DNA of 12,623 nucleotides from Lobulomyces angularis (GCA_027604685.1 JADHYX010000532.1:1-12623), one strand, 5' to 3'. Positions 1 through 9,990 are shown, counted from the first letter of the stretch. Notes: a model not told the origin generated them from the letters alone. Numbers and translations: made by a program.

Positions 1-1508
<1,508 letters not shown>

Positions 1509-1802
1509 CTAAAATAAAAATATATTAAATTTTAAGAAAAAATTAAAATTAATATAAAATTTTTGTTTTTTCAAATTATTTCTTTTTAATTTTAAATAAA
1601 AAAAAAATTGATAAAAAAAAAAAATTCAAATCTTCTTCAATTTTTTCCATTAGTCTCATTTAGGAAAAAAAAAAAAAAAGGAATAGAGTAGTTGGTAGTA
1701 TGTTTAAAAAATTAAACATAAAAAAAAAATTAAAATTTTTTGAAAATTTTTAACCAAAAAGAAAAGAAAAATTTGTTTTAATTTATTTTCTGTTATACTT
1801 AC
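1509..1802 (-). other. Probable 5'UTR intron of the FAM72-like gene
   Basis: On the minus strand a consensus GTAAGT donor lies at 1802-1797, and a pyrimidine-rich TTTTTATTTTAG acceptor ends at 1509, immediately before the ATG at 1508. The upstream exon (above 1802) has no ATG over the next 58 bases, so it would be untranslated leader. The 294-nt intron is much longer than the coding introns. An alternative is that the AG accepts a trans-spliced leader; the good donor makes an ordinary cis intron the simpler reading. Confidence 0.5.
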
Positions 1803-2243
1803 TGTAAAGATAATTATTTGAAGTAAAAGATTTTGATATAATATAGAATCGTTCAAGTTCTATTGGATATTAATTTTTTTTTTTTAAAATTATTTTTTAA
1901 TTGAATATAATAATTTTTTTTTTTTTTTTTTTTTATAGCGTGTTTCCAAGCCTTCGGAGTTTAAAAATTTAAACCAATTTTTATTATTTAAAATTTTTTT
2001 TTTTTTTTTTTTTAAAAAAATTTTAATTTTTTTTTTTTTTTTATTAAATCACTTTAAAAAAAAAAAAAAAAAAAAAAATTTAAATGTAAAAAGTTAAATT
2101 GCAGAATGTGAAAGTTAATTTCTTTTTTAATGTTAACTAAAAACTTTTGATAATTAAACAAAAAATAAAAAAAAAAAAATTAGATAAAAGAAAAAAGCTG
2201 CAAGTAAGTATTAAAAAACAAAAAAATACAAAGAAGCAACTAA
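1803..2243. other. Intergenic, AT-rich with long homopolymers
   Basis: This stretch holds repeated T and A runs of 15-25 bases around 1915-2080 and no open frame that I can support. It probably contains the leader and promoter of the FAM72-like gene, but no specific element could be identified. Confidence 0.6.
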
Positions 2244-2821
2244 TCAAATGACTGCAAAACACTTAAAAAATAATACTTGACTAGGAAAATATAATTTGTG
2301 CTTGAAATGGTAGTATATCCCCGGCAATTGTGATTGTATTCTTTGTAATTCCTTTGTAACCTCTTTAGTCACCTCTTGTAGACTTTTTATAGTTTCTTCG
2401 CGTTTCCTTACGTTTATCCTATAAAAATAAATTGAGATAAAATGCTTGTTTCAGAGCAGCTAAAAAGGAGATATTAGTTTATTGAAAAGTAGGTGTAGAT
2501 TCAATTGCTTGGAAGTAAATAAAATACGATACTTCAAATTCTGCTACATTCGTTTAATAATTATTTTTAATTTTTATTTTAATTTTGCAAAAATTTTTTT
2601 GGTTTTTTTTTTTTTTCAAAAAAAGAACAAAAAAATAAAGGAGAGCCAGAGGAAGGAAAACATTGCAAAACACGAACTTGAAATATCATTTTGTGCCAAA
2701 CTCACATTTTTTTTTACTTTAACTGCTTTACAAAGAACAATTTGGCCAGGTTGTTGGAACTCCTCTCATATGAATACTCACTCCATTTCATGAAAAGAAG
2801 ATCAAAATAAATTTTGATCAT
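2244..2821 (-). CDS. Possible small two-exon gene of unknown function (or gene remnant)
   Basis: Two coding-like stretches on the minus strand join in frame. The first runs from an ATG at 2821 (or an internal ATG at 2791) to 2718 and ends at a GTAAAA donor; it encodes a mixed-composition segment containing KWSEYSYERSSNNLAK. The second starts at 2418, after a TTTTTATAG acceptor, and runs to a TGA at 2244-2246; it encodes 57 residues beginning with a Lys/Glu-rich helical stretch (EETIKSLQEVTKEVTKELQR) that could form a coiled coil. The joined product would be about 92 residues. The intron would be 299 nt, far longer than most here, and might hide another exon. A further open stretch follows a good acceptor at 2928-2931 (exon from 2927 downward), but I could not join it. 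No family is recognised. The plus strand is also partly open here, so this is tentative. Confidence 0.3.
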
Positions 2822-3093
2822 GTTTTCCAGAAAGGACAAAACTTTTACAATTTATTGGTTAATTTTTTGACCTTAGTTCAATCGATAAAGGGAGTCGTTG
2901 ATTAATGAAGTGAATGTCTATGTAATGCTGTATAAGATAAAATTGAATTATTATTCAATAATATAAAAAAATAAGAATAATAGAAATAAAATATCAAGAA
3001 AGAAAGTTTTTTTTTAGATGAAAAAATAATAAGTAACAGTTTCTTGTATATGTCAATAAATAAATTTTTGAAATGTTATTGATTTCACTTCAG
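2822..3093. other. Intergenic, no supported gene
   Basis: A short minus-strand open stretch at about 2862-2927 follows a TTATACAG acceptor-like sequence but ends in a stop and has no frame-compatible partner. The rest is low-complexity AT-rich DNA. Confidence 0.5.
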
Positions 3094-3309
3094 GATTCAG
3101 CAGTAACTAATATTACTATCCACTTGCTGAGCAATTTCTTCTTTGGACCTGCAATCTAAACCACAGTTATGGATAACAACCTTGTTCATCGTATGCAAGA
3201 TAACAGATCCAGTGCTCCACAATTGGATAAGACTATAACTTTAAATTTCAACCCAATCAACGCACAGCCTCAATTGTATGAATTCGCCACTGCCACATCA
3301 TGCTTTTGA
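3094..3309 (+). pseudogene. Coding-like relic interrupted by an in-frame TAA
   Basis: A single plus-strand frame reads as ordinary protein for 21 codons after a TTTCACTTCAG acceptor-like sequence, meets TAA at 3157-3159, then continues as 49 protein-like codons to TGA at 3307-3309. The second part contains an ATG at 3169 (46 residues) and segments such as LDKTITLNFNPINAQPQLYE. Codons here use C in the third position (AAC, ACC, GCC, ATC) more than the flanking DNA, which is unlike random AT-rich sequence. I recognise no family. It could be the remains of a gene, the last exon of a gene with undetected upstream exons, or a small gene starting at 3169. Confidence 0.4.
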
Positions 3310-3532
3310 ATTTTCGTTATGAAGTCACAACATAGAATTTTAAGATCAAAAAATTAAAACAATGTAAAAATTACAAAAGAGTTAAGTTTTTATTTTAAAT
3401 ATCTAAAAAAAATATAAAAAAAAAAAACCAACAATAAAAAAATTTACAACACCAGAAAATAAAGGAAAGAAATATAAAAATTAAAAACTAGCTAAACAAA
3501 TATAAAAAAAAACAAAAATAGTTTACTAAAGC

Positions 3533-5707
3533 TTAATTTCTTTTGGCAGTTTGGTAAAGTACTTTTTCAGTTGAAGTAGTTGAAGCAGTTGGCGCATACT
3601 TGGTGGTACTTGTTGTAGTTACAGCGTCACTTGAAACTGCTTGAGTCGAACTTGCACTGGTTTCAGTAGATGTGTTAGCATCAGTAGTGCTTGAAACTGA
3701 CGATGACAATTGCTCAGTAGTTGATTGAGTCGTTTCAACCGATGAATGAGTAGTTGGAAGGGCAGTTGTTGGTAAGGCAGTTGTTGGAAGGGCAGTTGTT
3801 GCAAGAGAAGTTGTTGGTAATTCAGAGGTTGGAAGAGCTGTTGTTGGTATGGCAGTGGTTGGGAGAGTAGTAGTAGTTGAAGCAATATCTGTAGTAGCGG
3901 ATGATGTAGGTAATGCAAGGTCTCTGTTCCAAAGACAAATTTTATCAAGTAGTGTAATGAGCGGAAAGTCTGTCAAGTCTTTATCAAGGGTCAACACTCT
4001 AAAAAAACTAGAAAAACATATAAAGTCAATTTTCTTTTTTTAAAAATTAAACTTACACATCTGGTTGATATTGAATCATAAATTCCAAATGACAAGCAGC
4101 GTCAGTAGCAACAGTAATAGGTAGTAGGAACTCATTTTTTAATCCTAAACCAATGCTATTTTTATACCCAGCAATATTAATAGAAGCTGATAACAAAGGA
4201 TTAATGCTTATGGATGGAGTAAAGGTTGCTTTCAAGTCAAATTGTGGAGGGTGGAAGTTTGCGATCATTTGTGAACCTTCATAGTTACTACCATGTCTAG
4301 AGTCCCAACTGTAGGTGAATTTTGGAAACTGAACATCAAAACCTGTAGTTAAGGATATATCACCATCAACTTTTAATGCAACCATCGTCTCGATACTATT
4401 TTAGTAATTGAAGGAAAAATATAAATAAATTTAAATGCTGAAAAATTTTACCTGAAAAAAAATCCTGCATCTAATACTAATGGAATGGTAATTGCTGGTC
4501 CTATTGGAACTGGTCTTACCAAATACTTTAAAAAAAATTGAAATCAATAAAGATATAACTATATGTATATTTTAATCTACCATTGGTGCAGAACTCCATT
4601 TAATATCAGGACTTAATCTGAAATCTAAATCAACATTAGTTCCACCTTGACCATTAAAGTTAACTGCAGACCAAGAGTCAATATCCATTTTGCCCCCTTA
4701 TCAAAAGTTAGTCAATTACAAAAAGGTTTTTTTTTTTTTTTAACTTACAAACACAGATTTTTAAAACTTTTTTGGTACAAACCCAGTTAAAAGTAACACC
4801 TCCTTTAACTAATAAAAGTGAAATAAAAAAAAAAAAAACAAAAATTAACAAATTTTTTTTTTTTTTGAAAGATACCTTCCCATCCCAAATCATAATCAAA
4901 GTTACATTTTTTGCATACTATAGAACTTTGCTTATATTCAACGATTTTTCCTCCATCGAAATTGTAATGAATTGGGATGTTTCCATCAAGGGATCCTTCG
5001 ATTCTTCTTTCAAGAGTTGCGTTGTTAGTGGGTTGATGTACCTTGGGTTTGGAAGAAAATTCAAATTCTTGTGAAAGAATTGCGCCACGGAAGTCTAAAA
5101 ACTGTGCTTCTACAACTACTTGCTTTTGGTTTACAGCTAAAAAATTTTTCAATAAAAAATAGAATAAAAAAAATATAATTTTTTTTTTTTTTTTACCTTT
5201 TATAGAACGAATTTCTCTTAATCCTAAAGTTCTTGTATCATCATCGACTTGTACGATACAGGATACATATTTTGGAGATATAAGAGCTGTGAATGGTAGT
5301 TGCCAAACATCTGGAAAATTTGCGGTCGCTTGTTCTTCGGTATCAAAAGTCAAGGTCAAAGTTTGATCTTCAGCAGAACAATCAACATCGTTTAATCCTT
5401 CCAAGTTATCTAACCAAACTGCTTGTATGTCTTCTGCAGTATTGTATACAACTGAACCTTTGAAGTCGTCTTCATCGTAACTTGCAACAATAGCAGATCT
5501 AGGTGCTGCAGGAGCTTGCATTCTTTTAGGTAGTCCATAATAAACATTTTCGTTTGAACTGTAAACTGGATTTGGTTCAAAAGCGTGAGGTGTAACTCCA
5601 GGTAATTCCAATTTGACTGGAGCCAATTGTTGAGCATAAGCAGGTTTGCTGCATTTTTGCTTTTTTCCAAGTACCGCTAAAGGTAATAAAATTAATTTCA
5701 GAAGCAT
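3533..5707 (-). CDS. Secreted DUF7029-like protein with Thr/Ser/Pro-rich C-terminal tail, seven exons
   Basis: Minus-strand exons are 5707-5197, 5136-4876, 4808-4749, 4696-4581, 4525-4452, 4395-4057 and 3998-3533, totalling 1827 nt (608 residues plus stop) with frame kept at every junction. Introns are 60, 67, 52, 55, 56 and 58 nt; two donors are GTAAGT and one acceptor is preceded by a CTAAC branch-like motif. Residues 1-14 (MLLKLILLPLAVLG) look like a signal peptide. Residues about 85-165, with Cys110 and Cys150 around a TLTLTF strand and a following WQLPF, fit the fungal DUF7029 pattern as I recall it. Residues 170-455 are beta-rich, with CKKC at 245-248 and further Cys at 268, 276 and 442, as in the domain that often follows DUF7029. 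From about 482 the tail is Thr/Ser/Pro-rich with PTTAL repeats, probably O-glycosylated. No hydrophobic C-terminal GPI-type segment is visible. A cell-surface or extracellular role is inferred; the biochemical function is unknown. Confidence 0.82.
3751..3872 (-). repeat. 15-bp tandem coding repeat (LPTTA units)
   Basis: About eight imperfect 15-bp units encode the five-residue pattern L-P-T-T-A/S within the last exon of the DUF7029-like gene. Unit number is likely to vary between strains through slippage, changing the length of the Thr/Pro-rich stalk without shifting frame. Confidence 0.75.
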
Positions 5708-5894
5708 GCTTTTTACAAAAAAAAAATATTAAACAATATAAGAAAAATTCTAAGTCTATATCTAATTGTTAATTAAAAAAGATATTTTATTTTTAATTTT
5801 CTATAACTCTATAAAAAAATTTTTGGTATTTTTTGGTTTTGGTAAAAAATACAGCATATTTAAGCAAATTAAAATTCTAAATTTCATAATTTAG
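5708..5894. promoter_or_regulatory. Upstream region of the DUF7029-like gene
   Basis: This is AT-rich DNA just upstream of the minus-strand ATG at 5707. It should hold the promoter by position, but I see no clear TATA box or other motif. Confidence 0.3.
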
Positions 5895-6103
5895 CAACTG
5901 ATAGAAGTTGATCTGAACCCAGGACGTGTGAATGTCTTTTTGAGGCGTCCTTAATTTATAGTTTAAATTTTTTTATAATTAAGCTAAATAAGGCTTCCGC
6001 TCTCCTATCCCTAAATTTGAAGTAAAAATTGAAGGGGACTATTCTTGAAGTTACTGCAAGCTTGATGGGCGAAGGACACGGCTTGGGAACATTAAACATC
6101 TAG
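5895..6103 (+). pseudogene. Frame-broken coding relic
   Basis: Three short plus-strand stretches read like protein but lie in different frames. At 5895-5954, after an AATTTAG acceptor-like sequence, 19 codons (QLIEVDLNPGRVNVFLRRP) end in TAA. At 5995-6048, 17 codons include IPKFEVKIEGDYS and end in TGA. From 6044, one base out of register, the reading continues as EVTASLMGEGHGLGTLNI to TAG at 6101. Base composition is visibly richer in G and C than the surrounding DNA. The order 'PKxxxxIEGDYxL ... GxGxG' recalls, weakly, the takeout/JHBP family of arthropods, but the match is by eye only and would conflict with a fungal origin. A decayed gene or mobile element fragment is the safest call. Confidence 0.35.
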
Positions 6104-7660
6104 GGATTGCTCAAAATATCTGTTGCAAAATCAAAAAAACCAGAAATAGTGCAAATAATTCAAATTCAAAATTATTTTTATTAATATAAAATTTCAAAAA
6201 AAATTTCTACTCCTTTCAGACACCTTCCCTTAGTGGTTAACTTCTTTGTCCAAAAAAAAAAAAAAAAAAAAATGACCAGTGTATTTTAAAATTTTAAACG
6301 GTCACTTATGGAATCCTTCCTTAAATTTTTTTTTTTTTTTTTGTTTTTCAGTAAATATTTTTAAAAAAAAAACTGGGTTCTAAATTCTGATGCATTAAAA
6401 TAAAATTTTTTTAAATTTCTTTAATTATATAGCAAAATTTTCAATTAAAGTTTCAAAAAAAATCCTACATCTCTTTAATTAAAAATAGGTTTTTGGAAAA
6501 GGGTTTAGCTGAAATGCTGTTAAAAAAAGTTTAATAATAACTTTGAATCGATTTTAATAAAAAAAAAAGAAAAAGTTTTATTGCATTAATAAGAAAAATT
6601 TTAACCTTTTATCCATTCAGCAATTAAATTAACTAAAAATAATATTCTAGCCTCTACAACAAAACTCGGTGGCTTTTAATACCGTCAGTATGGAGAACTT
6701 TCACTATCAAACGGTCAAAAAAAAAAGTTTCAAGATGAAAATTTTCAAAAAATCATTAACAATAGAAAAAAAAAAATAAGGAAATATTTAAAATTTAAAT
6801 TTATATACAACTTTTTAAACATAATATAATTTAAAAAATTTAAAGTTTTTTTTTTTTTTCTTTAAAAAGAAATAAAATAATGTGAATTTTTTTTATTGCA
6901 TATACTAAGAAGAAGAAAAATTAAAATGAAAAAAAAAAAAATATAAAAATTTAATATTTTTATATACATTAACTTTTTTAAATATTTTCTGAAAATACTT
7001 TTTGATTACAGAAAAAGAATAATTCTAAACTTTTTTTTTTTTTCAGGATGAAGTTTGTCTTCTTAGAAAAATGGCCTGCTTGAGGAAAAAGCATAAAATC
7101 AAACCATACAAATGAGTATAATGAAAATGACTTAAAATTGATGCTTCAGCCAAAATAAAAAATTGAGTACAAATTGCTTAAAAAATTAATTTTTAATTGC
7201 ATTGTGGATTTGGAAATTAAGCTAACGGAAAATCACAATTCACAAGCATCGTTAATTCCAAAATATTGTAAAGAAAAGCTTGTGAAAACATTCTAGCTTT
7301 CCAGGTCAAAAAAACAAATGTATTAGGACAGAAGTAAGAATAACTTTGTTAAAATCATTGGTTAATAATGTCAGGTAAATTGACAAAAACACTGAGCAGT
7401 TGTAGGAAAATACAAATAAAATAAATAAAAAACTAATAAAATTAATTTTTTTTTCAATTTTTTTTTTTTAATTTATTTTAAAAGAAGTAGGAAATTAATA
7501 TGGATATGAAAAATTTTTATTTTTTCCTTTTTTTTTAAAAAAAAAAATTATTTTTAAAATAATAATCTATTTGTTATTTTTAAAAAAAGAAAATTGAAAA
7601 TAATTTAGTAATGTTAATTTTTTTTTTTTTTGTTAAAGGTGTAGCTAATTGTTTTATTTT
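6104..7660. other. Intergenic, no gene seen
   Basis: About 1.55 kb of AT-rich DNA with many A and T runs. Frames on both strands are short and lysine/phenylalanine-rich, as expected from composition. The last part, just above 7600, should contain the 3' end of the three-module cysteine gene; TTTATT at 7653-7658 is an AATAAA on the minus strand but lies only a few bases after the stop. Confidence 0.6.
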
Positions 7661-8244
7661 TTAAAATGGAATTCTGACACACTCAGCTCTTGCACAAGTG
7701 TTTACAGTAGCAGGAATAATGCGGCAAGTTGTAATTTCGTCGCATACAACATCATCACAAGTTGGAATGACAGTAGGGCAGATAACTAATTTTGAAAAGT
7801 AAATAAAAAAAAATGAGCATTTCTAATCATTTAATTTCATTTAGATACCTTTAGTTTGGAAAAAAGGAACACAAGCAGCTCTAGCGCAAGTAGTTTCAGT
7901 TTGAGGGAGAACTTCACATTTTGAAAGTTTGTTACATGGAACATTATCACAAGTTGGCATAACTTGAGGACAGATAATGGATTCAACAGCTTTGTATTAA
8001 AAAAAAAAAAAAAAAAAAATTGTATTAATTTATTGAAAAATGTATATTTATTACGTTCAGATTGGAAAAAAGGAACACATTCAGCTCTAGCACATGAAGT
8101 AGCGGTTTGAGGGAAAATTTCACACTTTTGCATTTTATTACATGGGACATTATCACAAGTTGGAACTACTTGAGGACAGATAACAGCAGGTGAAGCAGTA
8201 ACAGCTACAGCAAAAACAAGAGCAGTAATGAATTTTGATTGCAT
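7661..8244 (-). CDS. Small secreted protein with three tandem six-cysteine modules
   Basis: Minus-strand exons are 8244-8055, 7989-7849 and 7785-7661 (456 nt, 151 residues). Both introns (65 and 63 nt) are phase 1, so the middle exon is a symmetric module of 47 codons. Residues 1-18 (MQSKFITALVFAVAVTAS) form a clear signal peptide. Each exon carries one copy of the same module with spacing C-x6-C-x4-C-x5-C-x9-C-x4-C, at Cys 23-56, 70-103 and 113-146. Conserved parts include ICPQV, PTCDNVPC and CARAxCV. The last copy is the most diverged (PTCDDVVCDEITTC). The spacing resembles small fungal extracellular domains such as the N-terminal cysteine domain of Opy2, but this is a tentative comparison. 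Probable role is extracellular or wall-associated; target unknown. A near-identical inverted paralogue lies at 9479-9990. Confidence 0.85.
7866..8244 (-). repeat. Arm 1 of a 379-bp inverted duplication
   Basis: This covers exon 1, intron 1 and most of exon 2 of the three-module cysteine gene. It matches 9479-9857 on the other strand over 379 nt without gaps; I count six substitutions (four in exon 1, none in the intron, two in exon 2). Similarity begins at the ATG and ends at the codons for the final VPFF of module 2. Confidence 0.9.
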
Positions 8245-8744
8245 ATTTTGGAATAGTTAGTTTTTAATTGATATTTTTGAAATATTTAACTGTAAAAATA
8301 GAATTTGAAATTATAAACATATTATATTAATTTTTTTTTTTTACGGAGTATATTTAAGTAAGTTTTTTTTTCTTTTGATATAGTACTAAGCTTATAATGA
8401 AGAGTTGAATTTGGAACTTCTTCACTACATCCTTTTTTTTTTTAAGGTTTTTTTTGCCCATCCCTATTTTTTTCAATTTGTTAGAAAATTCATTTTTTGT
8501 TTAAAAGTTTGGCAAATCCTAACAATAAAAGGATTTTCTAATGAGAAGACTTTAAATAATGATAAAAGCTTTTTTATTTTGTCTTCAGTAGTACGTTAAT
8601 GCAATTTTTAAATTATGAAAGATATAATGGAGTAATTAACAAACTCTTAATAAAATTTAGAGTGCTACAAATAAGAAAAAAAAAAAAAAATTTTAAACTT
8701 TGGCAAAAAAGGTACATTGGAGGGAAGAACATTAATTTCTTAGC
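8245..8744. promoter_or_regulatory. Spacer between the cysteine genes, proximal to the minus-strand gene
   Basis: The promoter of the gene starting at 8244 must lie here by position. The region is AT-rich; several TATA-like strings exist (for example around 8310-8335) but none stands out from the background. It shows no similarity that I can see to the upstream region of the plus-strand paralogue. Confidence 0.3.
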
Positions 8745-8861
8745 TTAAATTTTGGAAAAAAACATTAAAATACATTTTTCCATAACTTTACGCAGTTTTA
8801 AATGATAAGGGCTAGGGATAGGTTCAGCATCTTCATCTTCATCTTCATCTGAACATTTTGT
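8745..8861 (-). other. Possible coding exon or relic with acidic repeat
   Basis: On the minus strand, after an AAG acceptor-like site at 8862, 38 codons read SDEDEDEDAEPIPSPYHLKL and then a Lys/Met-rich end, with TAA at 8745-8747. The acidic run comes from the CATCTT repeat. No upstream exon could be joined and the preceding sequence is poly-A rather than a normal pyrimidine tract, so this may be a fragment or chance. Confidence 0.2.
8828..8850 (+). repeat. CATCTT hexanucleotide microsatellite
   Basis: Nearly four perfect copies of CATCTT in tandem lie in the spacer between the two cysteine genes. Confidence 0.85.
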
Positions 8862-9412
8862 CTTTTTTTTTTTTTATTGTTACGATTAATTTTAACTTTA
8901 AACTTGATGAATTTATTAAAATATATTTTCAATTCCCATAGTTTTAAATATAAATATAACTCATAGTCATATATTTTGATAATATTTATTAAGAACCCAG
9001 ATTACCCATTGCTTTTTTTCATCACCAAGCATCCCTCATTTTGCCAATCACAAAAAAAAAATAAAAAAATAAAAACACTAACAAAAACCGAAAAAATGAT
9101 GTTAATACATAAAATTATTAATATATCTTATAACTATATTTATATAGGTTTAAAGAACTCCAATTTTTTTTTTTATCTTCTCAAAAGCAAAATTTTATTT
9201 CTTTAGTTGAATTTGAAGAAAAAAATTAATTGCCAAAAATTGAATATTGCAAGTTTATAGTTACTCCTTTTGTCTTTGTAATGGGAAAAAAAAAGCATTT
9301 TTTTTAAGCATCTCTATTCATTGTTTTCTTTTTTTAATTTAGAAGTTGATAATTAGTTTTATTTTCAACATTCTCCTTAATGAGAAATTCAATGAGAAAA
9401 AATAAAAAAAAG
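8862..9412. other. Spacer upstream of the plus-strand cysteine gene
   Basis: About 550 bases of AT-rich DNA without a gene I can support. An open plus-strand stretch at 8976-9206 is dominated by Ile, Lys, Asn and Phe and has no recognisable features. Confidence 0.5.
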
Positions 9413-9419
9413 TATAAAA
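9413..9419 (+). promoter_or_regulatory. Candidate TATA box of the two-module cysteine gene
   Basis: TATAAAA lies 60-66 bases upstream of the ATG at 9479, a plausible place for a core promoter with a short leader. AT-rich background makes a chance match possible. Confidence 0.45.
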
Positions 9420-9478
9420 GAAAGACCAAATTACTTTTATTTAAAGTTAAAAAATAAATTTTAAGAAAAATATTATAA

Positions 9479-9857
9479 ATGCAATCAAAAATCATTTCTG
9501 CTCTTGTTTTTGCTGTAGCTGTTACTGCTTCACCTGCGGTTATCTGTCCTCAAGTAGTTCCAACTTGTGATAATGTTCCATGTAATAAAATGCAAAAGTG
9601 TGAAATTTTCCCTCAAACCGCTACTTCATGTGCTAGAGCTGAATGTGTTCCTTTTTTCCAATCTGAACGTAATAAATATACATTTTTCAATAAATTAATA
9701 CAATTTTTTTTTTTTTTTTTTTTTAATACAAAGCTGTTGAATCCATTATCTGTCCTCAAGTTTTGCCAACTTGTGATAATGTTCCATGTAACAAACTTTC
9801 AAAATGTGAAGTTTTCCCTCAAACTGAAACTACTTGCGCTAGAGCTGCTTGTGTTCC
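9479..9857 (+). repeat. Arm 2 of the 379-bp inverted duplication
   Basis: This is the partner of 7866-8244. The 65-nt intron is identical in both copies, including a 21-nt T run. The sequence immediately before the ATG and after 9857 is unrelated to that around arm 1. Arms are separated by 1,234 bp (8245-9478). Confidence 0.9.
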
Positions 9858-9990
9858 ATTTTTTAACGAACCAACTTGTACTCTTCAACAGACTAAATTT
9901 GACAAGGAGTGTTGTCTTTCACACGCTCACGACTGGACTTGCTCATGGAATGATGCTGAAGGTCAATGTAACTGCACTTCTTGGGATTAA
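9479..9990 (+). CDS. Small secreted protein with two six-cysteine modules and a distinct cysteine-rich tail
   Basis: Exons 9479-9668 and 9734-9990 (447 nt, 148 residues) are joined across a 65-nt phase-1 intron with donor GTAATA and acceptor AATACAAAG. Residues 1-18 are a signal peptide. Modules at Cys 23-56 and 70-103 share the C-x6-C-x4-C-x5-C-x9-C-x4-C spacing with the paralogue at 7661-8244. After VPFF the protein departs: residues 108-148 form a tail with Cys112, the pair Cys123-124, Cys133, Cys142 and Cys144, aromatic residues (DWTCSW) and a TSWD end. This tail does not resemble the module. The intron must be removed, since read-through enters a different frame in exon 2. Likely extracellular; disulfide-stabilised by analogy with other small secreted cysteine proteins. 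A host- or wall-facing role is inference. Confidence 0.87.

Noticed and set aside
3619..3948. Minus-strand Leu/Gln-rich frame inside the last DUF7029-like exon
   Set aside because: It is an out-of-frame reading of the same 15-bp repeat; the Thr-rich frame joins in phase with six upstream exons.
3849..4043. Plus-strand Val-rich open frame
   Set aside because: It is the complement of the Thr-rich repeat exon, so the bias explains the open frame.
4772..5074. Plus-strand open frame opposite the DUF7029-like gene
   Set aside because: It runs antisense to well-supported exons and introns and has a Lys/Phe run from an intronic homopolymer; no independent support.
5905..5935. tRNA T-arm-like string (GGGTTCAGATC on the minus strand)
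   Set aside because: No matching acceptor stem, D-arm or anticodon arm could be built around it.
8100..8244. Long single-exon reading of the cysteine gene through its first intron
   Set aside because: The intron has exact GT-AG ends, and splicing restores the second module in frame in both paralogues; read-through gives poly-Phe and loses the cysteines.
5700..8300. Many near-periodic A/T runs considered as CRISPR-like or satellite arrays
   Set aside because: There is no repeated unit with spacers; these are unrelated homopolymers in AT-rich DNA.
8976..9206. Plus-strand 76-codon open frame
   Set aside because: Same compositional argument; the sequence is mostly Ile, Lys, Asn and Phe.
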